Shown: positions 1 to 9,299 of the stretch, in pieces
How positions within the stretch are numbered: the stretch's first letter is position 1
How the letters are laid out: each line of letters begins with the position of its first letter
Assembly (NCBI RefSeq): GCF_027923225.1
Contig: NZ_BSDI01000029.1
Span: 127,494 to 191,493, forward strand
Reading direction: 5' to 3'
DNA: 64,000 nt
Source of the DNA: Phytohabitans aurantiacus
Lineage (GTDB): Bacteria > Actinomycetota > Actinomycetes > Mycobacteriales > Micromonosporaceae
Translations under genes and position numbers: made by a program
Notes under the pieces: model-generated
The model's database searches: none
What the model was told of the DNA's origin: nothing
Seen by the model: only the letters and a program-made list of their open reading frames with translations

Positions 1-8
1 GTGATCCG

Positions 9-1394
9 ATGAGCGCACCGGTGGGTACGCCGCTCGCCGCCGGGCGGTGGCGCGGCTTCGAGGGGCGCTGGTACGGCCCCGGCGAGGCCGGCTACGAGCA
101 GCGGCGGCTGCCCTGGCGGCGCAACGTCGACGCGCGCCCGGCGGCGATCGTCGAGCCGGTCACCGCGGACGACGTGGCGCGGGCGGTCACCGCGGCGCGG
201 GACGCCGGTGTGCCCTTCGCCGTCCAGGCCACCGGCCACGGCGCGCTGGTGCCCTGCGACGGCGGCCTGCTGCTGCGCGTCGGCCGGATGTCTACAGTGG
301 AGGTCGATCCGGCGCGCCGGGTGGCCCAGGTCGGCGGCGGCGCCTGCTGGGCGGACGTGGTGGCCGCGGCGGCGGCGCACGGGCTGGCCCCGATCTCCGG
401 CTCCTCGCCCGAGGTCGGCGTCGCCGGTTACACGCTCGGCGGCGGCCTCGGCTGGCTGTCGCGCCGGTACGGCTTCGCCGCCGACTCGCTGCTCGCCGCC
501 CGCGTGGTCAGCGCCGGCGGCGACCTGCTGCGCGCCGGTCCCGACGCCGACGAGGACCTGTGGTGGGCGCTGCGCGGCGGCGGCGGCAACTTCGGCGTGG
601 TGACCGAGCTGCGGCTGCGGCTCTTCCCGGTCGACAGCGTGTTCGGCGGGGTCGCGTTCTTCGCCGCCGAACGGGCCGCGGAGGTGCTGGCCCGCTACCG
701 CGAGGTGGCGCCGGACGAGCCGGACGAGCTGACCACCGCGCTGATCCTGCTGCGCCTGCCCGACCTGCCGGCCATCCCGGAGCCGATCCGGGGGCGCGTC
801 GTGCTGGCGCTGCGGGCCTGCTACGCCGGGCCCGCCGAGCACGGGCAGCGGGCGCTCGCGCCGCTGCTGGCCGCCGCTGGACCGCCGCTGCTCGGTGGCT
901 TCCGGCCGATGGCGTACCCGGACACGACGGCGCTGGCCGACCCGCAGCCGCTGGCGCAGATCAGCGAGGAGCACACGGACCTGTTCCGTGATCTCGACGA
1001 GTCGCTGGTCGACCTGCTGCTGGCTGAGATCGACGACCGGGCCGGGCCGGTGACGGTCATCGAGCTGCGGCACTGGGGTGGCGCGCTGGCCCGCCCCCGC
1101 CCGTACGGCGGCATGTCCGGCCCGCCCGGTGCGGCGTACTCGCTCATCGCCGTCGCGCCCGAACTGGAGCGGGCCACGCTGCCGAAGGTGCGCGCGCACA
1201 TGGCCGGCCTCGCCGCGCGCCTGCGGCCGTACGCCTCCGGTGGCGTGTTCCTGAACTTCCTCAGCGACACCGCGCGCACGGCGGCCGCCTACCAGCCGGA
1301 CGACCACCGCCGGCTCGCCGCCCTCAAGCGCCGGTACGACCCGGACAACGTCTTCCGGCTGGGCCACAACATCCCGCCGGCCCGTCGGCCTTGA
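9..1394 (+). CDS. FAD-linked oxidase, berberine-bridge (BBE) type, cytosolic
   Basis: A 461-residue FAD-dependent oxidase with an N-terminal FAD_binding_4 fold and a C-terminal BBE motif (RYDPDNVFRLGHN). His77 in ATGHGA sits where BBE enzymes attach FAD through histidine. The position that carries the second, cysteinyl FAD link in bicovalent members reads GSSPEVGVAG, so the Cys is missing and the enzyme is probably mono-covalent at most. There is no signal peptide, so it should act in the cytosol, on an aromatic cluster intermediate. The start ATG lies in an ATGA at 9-12, which suggests overlap with the stop of a gene lying before the window, so the cluster may extend upstream. The PhzE-like gene follows 13 bases downstream, presumably in the same operon. 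The family is certain; the substrate is unknown. Confidence 0.88.
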   Translation: MSAPVGTPLAAGRWRGFEGRWYGPGEAGYEQRRLPWRRNVDARPAAIVEPVTADDVARAVTAARDAGVPFAVQATGHGALVPCDGGLLLRVGRMSTVEVDPARRVAQVGGGACWADVVAAAAAHGLAPISGSSPEVGVAGYTLGGGLGWLSRRYGFAADSLLAARVVSAGGDLLRAGPDADEDLWWALRGGGGNFGVVTELRLRLFPVDSVFGGVAFFAAERAAEVLARYREVAPDEPDELTTALILLRLPDLPAIPEPIRGRVVLALRACYAGPAEHGQRALAPLLAAAGPPLLGGFRPMAYPDTTALADPQPLAQISEEHTDLFRDLDESLVDLLLAEIDDRAGPVTVIELRHWGGALARPRPYGGMSGPPGAAYSLIAVAPELERATLPKVRAHMAGLAARLRPYASGGVFLNFLSDTARTAAAYQPDDHRRLAALKRRYDPDNVFRLGHNIPPARRP

Positions 1395-1407
1395 GAAGGA
1401 GGTCATC

Positions 1408-3303
1408 GTGATCGATGTCGCGCAGGACCGGCCGTTCGCGCTGATCCACCGGCCGGGCAACGCCGGGCCGCCGCGGGTGACGGTGCTGACCGGCCGGGCC
1501 GAGACCGTACCGGGGCTGGCCGACCTGTCGCTGCCGGACGCGGCCGGTGGTGCGGCGCCGGAGCTGGTGGCGCTGCTGCCGTACCGGTTGATCGCCGAGC
1601 GGGGCTTCGCCAGCCGCGACGACGGTGAGCCGATCCGGGTGCTGCGGGTCGAGCACCACGCCGAGGTGCCGCTGGCCGAGGCCCTGGACCGGCTGCCCGA
1701 CGAGCCGGTCAGCTGGCGTGAGCAGGGATTCGACATCGACGACGACGAGTACGCGACGATCGCCAAGCGGATCATCGACGACGAGATCGGCGCTGGCGCC
1801 GGTTCGAACTTCGTGATCAAGCGGTCCTTCCGGGCCCAGCTGGACGGAGCGCCGCCGAGGGCCGCGCTGGCGCTGTTCCGCCGGCTGCTGCGCAGCGAGC
1901 CGGGCGCGTACTGGACATTCGTCGTGCACCTCGGCGACCGTACGTTCGTCGGGGCGACTCCCGAGCGGCACGCCAGTCTCGACGGCGGCACCGTGGTGAT
2001 GAACCCGATCAGCGGCACGTTCCGCTACCCGCCGGCCGGACCGACACTGCCCGACGTGCTCGACTTCCTCGGCGACGAGAAGGAGACCGACGAGCTGTAC
2101 ATGGTCGTGGACGAGGAGCTGAAGATGATGGCCCGGCTCTGCCCGCGGGGCGGGCGGGTGGTCGGCCCGTACCTCAAGGAGATGGCGCGGCTGGCGCACA
2201 CCGAGTACCTCATCGAGGGGCGCACCGAGCTGGATGTGCGCGACGTGCTGCGCGAGACGATGTTCGCCCCGACGGTGACCGGCAGCCCGCTGGAGAACGC
2301 CTGCCGCGTCATCGCGCACCACGAGCCGACCGGGCGCGGTTACTACGCCGGCGCGATCGCGCTGATCGGGCGGGACGGTCAGGGCGGCCGCTGGATGGAC
2401 TCCGCGATCCTGATCCGCACGGCCGACATCGACCGCGACGGCGGGGTACGCATCGGCGCCGGCTCCACGCTGGTGCGGCACTCCGATCCCGCGTCCGAGG
2501 CCGCGGAGACCTGGGCCAAGGTCTCCGGCCTGCTCAAGGCGGCGTCCGCGGACGCCGCCGCGGCCCCCGCCGAGCCGGCGGCGCCGGGCCTGGCGTGCCA
2601 CGCCGAGGTGCGGGGACTGCTCGAACGCCGCAACGCCACGATGGCCCGGTACTGGTTCACCGACCCGGACCGCCGGGCCGACCACCGCACCGACCTCGCC
2701 GGTGTCCAGACGCTCGTGGTGGACGCGGAGGACACCTTCACGGCCATGCTGGCGGGCCAGCTGGATTCGCTGGGGCTCGCGGTGCGGATCGAGCCGTGGC
2801 ACCGGGTGGCCGGCGCGGAGCCGGACCCGGCGCGGCTGGTCGTGCTCGGTCCCGGGCCGGGCGACCCGCGCGACCGGGAGGACCCCCGGGTCCGGGCGAT
2901 GGCGAGGCTGGCCGAGCGGCTTGTGCACGGCGACCGGCCGTTCCTGGCGGTGTGCCTCGGGCACCAGGTGGTGGCCGGTGCGCTCGGGCTGGAACTGGTC
3001 CGCCGCCCGACTCCGAACCAGGGCGTGCAGCGCACCATCGACCTGTTCGGCGAGCTGGCGCAGGTCGGCTTCTACAACACGTTCGCCGCGCGGGCGGGCG
3101 GTGCGGTCGTGACGACGGCGGGAGCACGCGGGCCGGTGCGGGCCAGCCGGGACCCGCGGACCGGCGAGGTGCACGCGTTGCGCGGCCGTGGCTTTGTGTC
3201 ACTACAATTTCACCCTGAGTCATTGCTGAGTCGGACGGGTCCGGATATCCTTGCGGGTTTCAGCAAATGGGCATTGAATTCGACGGATGGCGCGAACTGG
3301 TGA
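1408..3303 (+). CDS. phzE-like: PhzE-like 2-amino-2-deoxyisochorismate (or anthranilate) synthase, fused chorismate-binding and glutamine amidotransferase domains
   Basis: A 631-residue fusion like phenazine PhzE. The N-terminal half is a chorismate-binding domain with MNPISGTFR, the GDEKETDELYMVVDEELKMM stretch and APTVTGSPLENACR. The C-terminal half is a class I glutamine amidotransferase with Cys516 in AVCLGHQ and the His602/Glu604 pair in FHPES. PhzE-type enzymes turn chorismate and glutamine into 2-amino-2-deoxyisochorismate. Some fused homologues go on to anthranilate, and sequence reading alone cannot separate the two. The isochorismatase at 19491 and the dehydrogenase at 18700 favour the ADIC product, feeding 3-hydroxyanthranilate. 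The GTG start is set by a strong Shine-Dalgarno (AGAAGGAGG, 1394-1402). PhzB, PhzF and PhzG are absent from the window, so this is not a phenazine cluster. Confidence 0.9.
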   Translation: MIDVAQDRPFALIHRPGNAGPPRVTVLTGRAETVPGLADLSLPDAAGGAAPELVALLPYRLIAERGFASRDDGEPIRVLRVEHHAEVPLAEALDRLPDEPVSWREQGFDIDDDEYATIAKRIIDDEIGAGAGSNFVIKRSFRAQLDGAPPRAALALFRRLLRSEPGAYWTFVVHLGDRTFVGATPERHASLDGGTVVMNPISGTFRYPPAGPTLPDVLDFLGDEKETDELYMVVDEELKMMARLCPRGGRVVGPYLKEMARLAHTEYLIEGRTELDVRDVLRETMFAPTVTGSPLENACRVIAHHEPTGRGYYAGAIALIGRDGQGGRWMDSAILIRTADIDRDGGVRIGAGSTLVRHSDPASEAAETWAKVSGLLKAASADAAAAPAEPAAPGLACHAEVRGLLERRNATMARYWFTDPDRRADHRTDLAGVQTLVVDAEDTFTAMLAGQLDSLGLAVRIEPWHRVAGAEPDPARLVVLGPGPGDPRDREDPRVRAMARLAERLVHGDRPFLAVCLGHQVVAGALGLELVRRPTPNQGVQRTIDLFGELAQVGFYNTFAARAGGAVVTTAGARGPVRASRDPRTGEVHALRGRGFVSLQFHPESLLSRTGPDILAGFSKWALNSTDGANW

Positions 3304-3521
3304 CGAATGGCTGAACGGCACGTCACGGGCACATTGTCTACGGTGCACTCTGTAGTCAAATAATCAACGCAATGTCATGCGACTCTTGCGTGTCTCGCTC
3401 CGATAAGAGAGGCTCGATGCGGCGGCCGGTGCCGGATTTGACGGCATCGGCCAAATGCTGACGGGCGGGGGCTGCGCTCAGCGGGGAGTCAGCTTCCGCC
3501 ACACGGGGGCGGGGGATTTCG
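3304..3521. promoter_or_regulatory. Leader and promoter region of the LuxR regulator
   Basis: A 218-base gap between the PhzE-like gene and the LAL regulator. Around 3330-3410 it is clearly poorer in G and C than its neighbours, as expected for a promoter in such a genome. No convincing -35/-10 pair, operator or strong terminator hairpin could be assigned by eye. Confidence 0.4.
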
Positions 3522-6281
3522 ATGCAACCTGGGCTTTTTGGTCGAGACGCAGAAGTATCGGTGATCCGCGAAACCATCGAGGCGGTGGAGCACGGCAAGG
3601 GCGGCTGCCTGATCATCGAGGGTGACGCCGGGATGGGTAAGAGCCGCCTGCTCGATGTGGCGGCCTACGAGGGTACGAGCAGAGGCCTGGCGGTGGCCCA
3701 GGGCCGGGCTGCGGGCGTCGACCGGGCCGTGCCGTTCACCTCGCTGCTGGCCGCGCTGCGCGGCGGCACCGTCCCCGCCCTGCACACCGCCGACCTGCTC
3801 GACGCCGATCCGCGCAGGCTCGGCTTCGTCGACCAGATCCGCGCCCGGATCGCCCAGTACACCTCCCACCGCCCCCTGATCATCGCGCTGGACGACGTGC
3901 ACCGCGTCGACGAGCTGACCGCGCTCGGCATCCGGCTGCTGGTGCCCGGCCTCGCCGACGCGGCGGTGCTCTGGCTGCTGGCCCGCCGGCCGGCGCCCGC
4001 GACCGGCACCGTGCAGGAGGCGCTCGACGACCTGCTCGTCGCCGACGCGCGGCGGCTGCGACTGGGGCCCATCAGCGATGACGCGGTGGTCGAGATGTGC
4101 GTCCGCGTGTTCGGCGCGCCGCCCGACCGGCACCTGTTCGCCCTGACCGTCGGCAGCGACGGAAACCCGGCGCTGCTGCACCGGCTGCTGCTCGGCCTGC
4201 GCGAGGCCGGTCTCGTGCAGGTCCACGAGGGCGTGGCGAGCCTGCTGACCCGGGTGCTGCCGCCCAGCTTTCTGAACGCGGTCGACCGGGAGTTCAGCTC
4301 GCTGCCGCCCGAGGTACGCCGGTTCGTCGACGCGGCCTCGATCTTCGGCCGTCCGTTCACCGTGCACGAGCTGGCCGGGCTGGTCAGCCGGCCGGCGACC
4401 GACGTCGTACGCGACATCGGGGCCGCGGTCGACGCCGGCCTGCTCGTGGACCTCGGCGCGGCGTTCTCGTTCCGGCACGAGCTGGTCCGCACCGCGATCC
4501 GCGAGCTGCTTCCCGGCCCGGTGCGGGTGGTCCTGCACCGCGAGGCGGCCGCCCTGCTCGGCGCCGGCGGGGCGGCGACCGGCACCGAGATCGCGGCGCA
4601 CGTGGTCGACGGCGGGTGGAGCGGCGAGGAGCTCGTCGAACGGCTGCTGGGGGTCGTCGGGGAGGACGAGGGCGGGCAGCCGCACGAGCTGGTCGGCGAC
4701 ACGGTGCGGCACCTGCTGGCAGCCGGCCGCCTGTTCGAGGCGCGGGCCGTGATCGACCGTACGCCGCCGCTGCGGCTGGACCCGGAGCACCGCAGCGGGC
4801 TGCTGATGGAGCTCGCCGAGGTCGTCACCTACGCGGGGCTCGACATCGACCTGGGCACCTCGGCGCGGCTGGCGCTGGACAAGCCCGGGCTCACGGCCGC
4901 CGCCACCGCCCGCCTGCGCGCCGTACAGGCGCACGCCCTGCTGCACGGGCACGGCTACCTCGCCGCCCGCGAGACCGCCCAGGTGGCGGTGGAGCTGGCA
5001 CAGCGGGCCGACGACTGCGAGGCGTGGGCGATCGCGACGCTCGGCCTGAGCGTGCTGGCCAGCGCCGACGGCGAGCTGGAGGAGGCGGTCCGGTACGCCC
5101 GGGAGGCGACCGCGGCGGTGGAGAAGCTCGACCAGCACCAGTGCCGGCACCGGCCGCAGCTCTGGCTCGCCCGCACGCTGATCGCCATCGACCGGCTGGA
5201 GGAGGCCGAGGCGGTGCTCGACGCGGCCCAGCGGCTGGACCGCACCTCCTCGACACCCTGGACGAGGCCGGTCGCGCACTACCACAAGGCGCTGCTGCGC
5301 ATGGTCGGCGGCCGGCTCGACGACGCGATGCGGGAGGCCGAGGCCGCCATCTCCACCACCCGCCCGCTCAACTCCTCCCACGTACGACCCCTGGCCCTGC
5401 TCGGCTACCTGGCGATGCTGCGCGACGAGATGCCCGCCGCCCGGCAGTACCTGCACCAGGCCGACCAGCTCGCGCCGGCGAGCGGATGCGGCGCGCTGGA
5501 GGTGGCCTGGCGGACCGCCCTGCTCCACCACGCCGCCGGAAACCACCAGCAGGCGCTGGCGACGCTGGTCCCGATGTACCAGGCGCTGCCGCAGCGCCCC
5601 CTGGTGCTGGCCGAGGAGCCGCAGGCCGCCGCCACGCTCGTGCGGATCGCCCACGAGGCCGACGAGCCGGAGAAGGCGGAGGTGGTGGCGGAGGCGGTCG
5701 GGCGGCTGCTGTCACGGAACGAGCCGCACCGCACGATCGCGGCCGGGGCCGCGCACGCCGCCGCGCTGGTCCGGGGTGACCGGCGGATGCTGCGGGCGGC
5801 CGTCGAGAAGTACCGGGGCAGCGCCCGCCCGCTGGCCCGGGCGGCCGCGATGGAGGACGCCGCAAACGCGGAGACCGCCGCCGGCAACGCGGGTGCCGCC
5901 CTGCCGCTGCTGCGTGAGGCGTACGAGCACTACCGGAAGGCGGGCGCCAAGCGCGCCGCCGCCCGGGTACGCGCCGCGCTGGACCGCCACGCCAGCGGGT
6001 CGCCGCCCGTGCCGGCGCCCGCCCCGGCACCCCGGCAAGCTCCCGACAACCTCGACTGGGGCGGCCTCACCGAGTCCGAGGTGCGCGTGGTCACGCTGGT
6101 CGCGGAGGGACTGACCAACCGCGAGGTGGCCAGCCGGCTCTACCTGTCACCACACACAGTGGACAGTCACCTGCGCAGCAGCTTCGCCAAGCTCGGCGTC
6201 TCGAGCCGGGTGCAGCTGACCCGCAAGGTGTTGAAGGACCTCGCGCAGCATCCCGAGAGCCAGCATCCCGAGAAGACGTGA
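3522..6281 (+). CDS. LAL-type LuxR family transcriptional activator (AAA ATPase plus HTH)
   Basis: A 919-residue regulator of the large ATP-binding LuxR (LAL/MalT-like) class. The N-terminal ATPase carries a Walker A motif (GDAGMGKS, about residues 34-41) and a Walker B motif (LIIALDDVHR, about 122-131). A long alanine- and leucine-rich helical-repeat middle follows, then a C-terminal LuxR helix-turn-helix (about 848-905; LTNREVASRLYLSPHTVDSH). Such proteins are usually pathway-specific activators in actinobacterial clusters. It lies between the PhzE-like and DAHP synthase genes, so it probably controls this cluster. Its ligand is unknown. The ATG at 3522 starts directly on the MQPGLFGRD motif typical of the family N-terminus. 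Confidence 0.9.
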   Translation: MQPGLFGRDAEVSVIRETIEAVEHGKGGCLIIEGDAGMGKSRLLDVAAYEGTSRGLAVAQGRAAGVDRAVPFTSLLAALRGGTVPALHTADLLDADPRRLGFVDQIRARIAQYTSHRPLIIALDDVHRVDELTALGIRLLVPGLADAAVLWLLARRPAPATGTVQEALDDLLVADARRLRLGPISDDAVVEMCVRVFGAPPDRHLFALTVGSDGNPALLHRLLLGLREAGLVQVHEGVASLLTRVLPPSFLNAVDREFSSLPPEVRRFVDAASIFGRPFTVHELAGLVSRPATDVVRDIGAAVDAGLLVDLGAAFSFRHELVRTAIRELLPGPVRVVLHREAAALLGAGGAATGTEIAAHVVDGGWSGEELVERLLGVVGEDEGGQPHELVGDTVRHLLAAGRLFEARAVIDRTPPLRLDPEHRSGLLMELAEVVTYAGLDIDLGTSARLALDKPGLTAAATARLRAVQAHALLHGHGYLAARETAQVAVELAQRADDCEAWAIATLGLSVLASADGELEEAVRYAREATAAVEKLDQHQCRHRPQLWLARTLIAIDRLEEAEAVLDAAQRLDRTSSTPWTRPVAHYHKALLRMVGGRLDDAMREAEAAISTTRPLNSSHVRPLALLGYLAMLRDEMPAARQYLHQADQLAPASGCGALEVAWRTALLHHAAGNHQQALATLVPMYQALPQRPLVLAEEPQAAATLVRIAHEADEPEKAEVVAEAVGRLLSRNEPHRTIAAGAAHAAALVRGDRRMLRAAVEKYRGSARPLARAAAMEDAANAETAAGNAGAALPLLREAYEHYRKAGAKRAAARVRAALDRHASGSPPVPAPAPAPRQAPDNLDWGGLTESEVRVVTLVAEGLTNREVASRLYLSPHTVDSHLRSSFAKLGVSSRVQLTRKVLKDLAQHPESQHPEKT

Positions 6282-6346
6282 TGTGGCGCCGCCCGCGGCT
6301 GGGCAAGGCTGGACCGGTCACCGCCCCGGATGGCGAAGGGACAGAC

Positions 6347-7519
6347 GTGTTCGATACCAAGGTCCGTGATCGTGAGGTCCACACCGGACCGCGCCCCGCG
6401 CACCAGCCGCAGTGGTCGGATCATCCCCAGTACGAGCTCGCACGCCGCAAGCTCGCCACCGCACCCGCCCTCGTGACCGCCGCCGAGGTGGCCGATCTCC
6501 GGACCGTGCTGGCCGACGTGGCCGCGGGCCGTGCCGTGCTGCTGCAGGCCGGCGACTGCGTGGAGAGCCTGTCGGAGTGCACCGCCAAGCACGTCGCCGG
6601 CAAGCTGGCGGTGCTCGACAGGCTCGCCGAGCGGATGGCCGCGCGCACCGGCGTACCCGTCGTGCGGGTCGGCCGGATCGGTGGGCAGTTCGCCAAGCCA
6701 CGCTCCCGGGCAACCGAGTGGTACTGCGGCCGCGAACTGCCCACCTTCCGCGGCCATATGATCAATTCAACCCTGGCCACACCCGCGGCACGCCAGCCCG
6801 ATCCCCACCGGATGGTGCTCGCGTACGACGCGGCAGCCGTGGTCACCCACCTGGTCGGGCAGCGGCGGCTCGCCGCCACCGGCCCGTGGACCAGCCATGA
6901 GGCGCTGGTCCTCGACTACGAGGAAAGCCTCGTGCGGGTCGACCCGGCCAGCGGCACCACCCTGCTGGCCTCGACCCACCTGCCATGGATCGGCGAGCGT
7001 ACGCGCCAGCCCGACGGCGCGCACGTGGCGCTGCTGGCCAGCGTGGCGAACCCGGTGGCCTGCAAGATCGGTCCGAACGCCGCGCCGGACGACGTGGTCC
7101 GGCTCTGCCGGTTGCTGGACCCCGACCGCGTACCCGGACGGCTCGTCCTCGTCATGCGCATGGGCCGTCGCGGCATCACCGACGCCATGCCCGGCATCGT
7201 CGTCGCGGTACGCCGGGCCGGGCACCCGGTGATCTGGCTCAGTGACCCCATGCACGGCAACACCGTCCGCGCCGGCAACGGCATGAAGACCCGCTACCTG
7301 CGCGACGTGGCGGCCGAGGCCAGCGCGTTCCGCGAGATCCTGGAGGGGCACGGCCAGCACGCCGGGGGCCTTCACCTGGAGGTGGCCGCGGCCGACGTGA
7401 CCGAGTGCGTGGGCGGCACCGTCGCGGACGACGCGGCGCTGCGCTCGCGGTACACGACGCTCTGCGATCCCCGGCTCAACCCCGACCAGGCCGCCACGCT
7501 GATCGACGCTTGGACCTGA
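6347..7519 (+). CDS. phzC-like: Class II 3-deoxy-D-arabino-heptulosonate 7-phosphate (DAHP) synthase
   Basis: A plant/PhzC-type class II DAHP synthase of 390 residues, which condenses phosphoenolpyruvate with erythrose 4-phosphate as the first shikimate step. Recognisable class II motifs are LLQAGDCVES (usual form LQGGDCAE), VRVGRIGGQFAKPRS, GSTHLPWIGERTR-like text, KIGPNA and LSDPMHGNT. The start is placed at GTG 6347 because GAAGGGA lies just before it. An in-frame ATG at 6278 would overlap the LuxR stop but has no comparable site. In a cluster with a PhzE-like enzyme, this copy probably raises chorismate supply while escaping the feedback control of the housekeeping enzyme; that last point is an inference. 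Confidence 0.92.
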   Translation: MFDTKVRDREVHTGPRPAHQPQWSDHPQYELARRKLATAPALVTAAEVADLRTVLADVAAGRAVLLQAGDCVESLSECTAKHVAGKLAVLDRLAERMAARTGVPVVRVGRIGGQFAKPRSRATEWYCGRELPTFRGHMINSTLATPAARQPDPHRMVLAYDAAAVVTHLVGQRRLAATGPWTSHEALVLDYEESLVRVDPASGTTLLASTHLPWIGERTRQPDGAHVALLASVANPVACKIGPNAAPDDVVRLCRLLDPDRVPGRLVLVMRMGRRGITDAMPGIVVAVRRAGHPVIWLSDPMHGNTVRAGNGMKTRYLRDVAAEASAFREILEGHGQHAGGLHLEVAAADVTECVGGTVADDAALRSRYTTLCDPRLNPDQAATLIDAWT

Positions 7520-7534
7520 CCCACTCCCGCCCGC

Positions 7535-7588
7535 GTGATCAGGGCGTCCCCGAAGTCGCCGCGACAACTTCGGGGACGCCCTGATCAC
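7535..7588. terminator. Bidirectional hairpin terminator between convergent genes
   Basis: Two perfect 22-base arms (7535-7556 and 7567-7588) flank a 10-base loop, with the stem base CAGGGCGTCCCCGAAGT. It lies between the convergent DAHP synthase and UbiD genes and has no T-run, as usual for actinobacterial I-shaped terminators. The outer stem AGGGCGTCCC/GGGACGCCCT is reused at 38799-38840. Confidence 0.85.
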
Positions 7589-7601
7589 TGTGACGTCGGT
7601 G

Positions 7602-9299
7602 TCACGGTGACGCCGGGGGGAGTAACGGGGGGATCAGCGGGAGTTCGGGGGCGCCCGCGATGTCCAGCCGGGTCCAGCGCAGGCCGGGCGGGAAGGACTC
7701 CGGGCGGACGCGGTGCGGCGGTTCGGTCGTACGCCATCCGTAGTGGCAGCGGCCGCAGGCGTAGATCTCCCACCGGCCGGGCTCGGCGGAGGCGGCCTGG
7801 CGCTCCGGCGAGGGCTCGGCGCAGCGGGGGCAGACCGCCGGCGGCTCGGCCTCTACAGTGGACGCGGCGTGGGCCGGCACGGGGGTGTGCGGAGCCCGCA
7901 GCCACCGCATCCACGCGTCCACGCCGGGCAGGTCGCGTACCGGGTGTTCGTGCCGCCCACGGGCGTCGGGGCGCACCGGCGTGGTGGCGTCGATGAGCAG
8001 CTTGTTGCTGATGCCCTGGGGGTCGGCGCCGGGGTCCAGCGGCAGGATCGACATCTGCGGCAGGTTGACCACATCGGCGGGGCCGTTGACCTTCGTGGAG
8101 AGCGCCCACATCACCTGCGGGAGATTGAACGGGTCGACGTCCTCGTCCACCACGATGACCACCTTGCAGTAGCCCAGCCCGTGCGCGGTGGTCATCGTGC
8201 GCAGCCCCACCGCCTTGGCGAAGCCGCCGTACCGGGTGGCGGTGGAGACGATGACCAGCAGTCCGTGGGTGTACATGGCATTGACCGCGCGCACCTCCGG
8301 AAACTCGGTGCGGAGCTGGGCGAGCAGCGGGACGCAGGTGGCCGGCCCCATCAGGTAGTCGATCTCCGTCCACGGCCTGCCGAGGTACAGGTGCTCGAAG
8401 ATCGGGTCGGTGCGGTACGAGATCTGGTCGATGCGCACCACTGCCATGCTGCGGCCGCCGGAGTAGTGGCCGGTGAACTCGCCGAACGGGCCCTCCACCT
8501 CGCGTACCCGGCCCTCGATCACGCCCTCCAGCAGCACCTCCGTGCCCCACGGCACGTCGATCCCGGTCAGCGGCGCGGTGGCGATCGGCGCCGGCGCGCC
8601 GCGCAGCGCGCCGGCCATCTCGTACTCGGAGTCCTCGTACCGCATCGGGGTGGCGGCGACGATCGACGTGACCGGGTCGACGCCGACCGCGATCGCCACC
8701 GGCAGGTCCTGCCCGCGCTCCTCGGCCAGGCGAAGGTGCTTCGCGATGTCGTGTATCGAGCCGGGCTGCATGCCCAGCCGGTTGCGGCCCTTGACCTGGA
8801 GGCGGTAGATGCCCACGTTCTGCTTGCCGAAGTGCTCGGGGTCGGTCGGGTCGCGGCTGACGACCGCGGCCTTGTCGAGGTAGAAGCCGCCGTCGGAGTC
8901 GTTGAGGCGAAACAGGGGCAGCACCCGAAACAGGTCGACATCCTCGCCGGTGAGGCGGTTCTGTGTGAAGGGAGGGTCGGTCCGGCGGTCCGGCGGCACC
9001 GGGAAGTCGTTCCACCGGCGCGCGAGCTCCTCGACCTGCTGCCGCACCGGGGTCGCGGGCGGCAGGTCCAGGGCGACGGCGTGGTTGGCCCACGAGCCGT
9101 GTACGTTCAGCGCGACGCGGCCGCCGGTGATGTCGCGCAGGTTGTCGAACAGCAGCGCCGGGCCGGTACCTTCCAGCCGCCCGGCCGCGTTGGCCGCCGC
9201 CGAGAGGTCGACGTCCGCGTCCACCGGGTCACTGATCCGCCGGAGCTGTCCGTGCTTCTCCAGCGCGGCGAGGTACGCGCGCAGGTCGTCATGGGCCAT
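7602..9299 (-). CDS. vdcCD-like: UbiD-family phenolic acid decarboxylase with fused C-terminal VdcD/BsdD zinc-ribbon domain
   Basis: A prenylated-FMN-dependent decarboxylase of 565 residues. Residues 1 to about 470 form a UbiD/VdcC-like catalytic subunit, with NVGIYRLQVKGRNRLGMQ as a typical cofactor-site segment. Residues about 489-545 match the small VdcD/BsdD subunit: CPRC (490-493), GRWEIYACGRC (Cys515, Cys518) and the following YGWRTTEP. In Streptomyces vanillate decarboxylase and Bacillus BsdBCD these are separate genes, so this is a natural C-D fusion. Those systems decarboxylate para-hydroxybenzoates such as 4-hydroxybenzoate, vanillate and protocatechuate. 3-Amino-4-hydroxybenzoate, predicted from this cluster, is a close analogue and would give 2-aminophenol. 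That substrate is an inference. The 5' end overlaps ubiX by 11 bases. Confidence 0.92.
   Translation of the reverse strand: MAHDDLRAYLAALEKHGQLRRISDPVDADVDLSAAANAAGRLEGTGPALLFDNLRDITGGRVALNVHGSWANHAVALDLPPATPVRQQVEELARRWNDFPVPPDRRTDPPFTQNRLTGEDVDLFRVLPLFRLNDSDGGFYLDKAAVVSRDPTDPEHFGKQNVGIYRLQVKGRNRLGMQPGSIHDIAKHLRLAEERGQDLPVAIAVGVDPVTSIVAATPMRYEDSEYEMAGALRGAPAPIATAPLTGIDVPWGTEVLLEGVIEGRVREVEGPFGEFTGHYSGGRSMAVVRIDQISYRTDPIFEHLYLGRPWTEIDYLMGPATCVPLLAQLRTEFPEVRAVNAMYTHGLLVIVSTATRYGGFAKAVGLRTMTTAHGLGYCKVVIVVDEDVDPFNLPQVMWALSTKVNGPADVVNLPQMSILPLDPGADPQGISNKLLIDATTPVRPDARGRHEHPVRDLPGVDAWMRWLRAPHTPVPAHAASTVEAEPPAVCPRCAEPSPERQAASAEPGRWEIYACGRCHYGWRTTEPPHRVRPESFPPGLRWTRLDIAGAPELPLIPPLLPPASP

Noticed and set aside
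1324..3174. Long minus-strand open frame opposite the PhzE-like gene
   Set aside because: The product is low-complexity and rich in Arg, His and Gly with no domain, while the plus strand encodes a clear PhzE. High GC leaves long open shadow frames.
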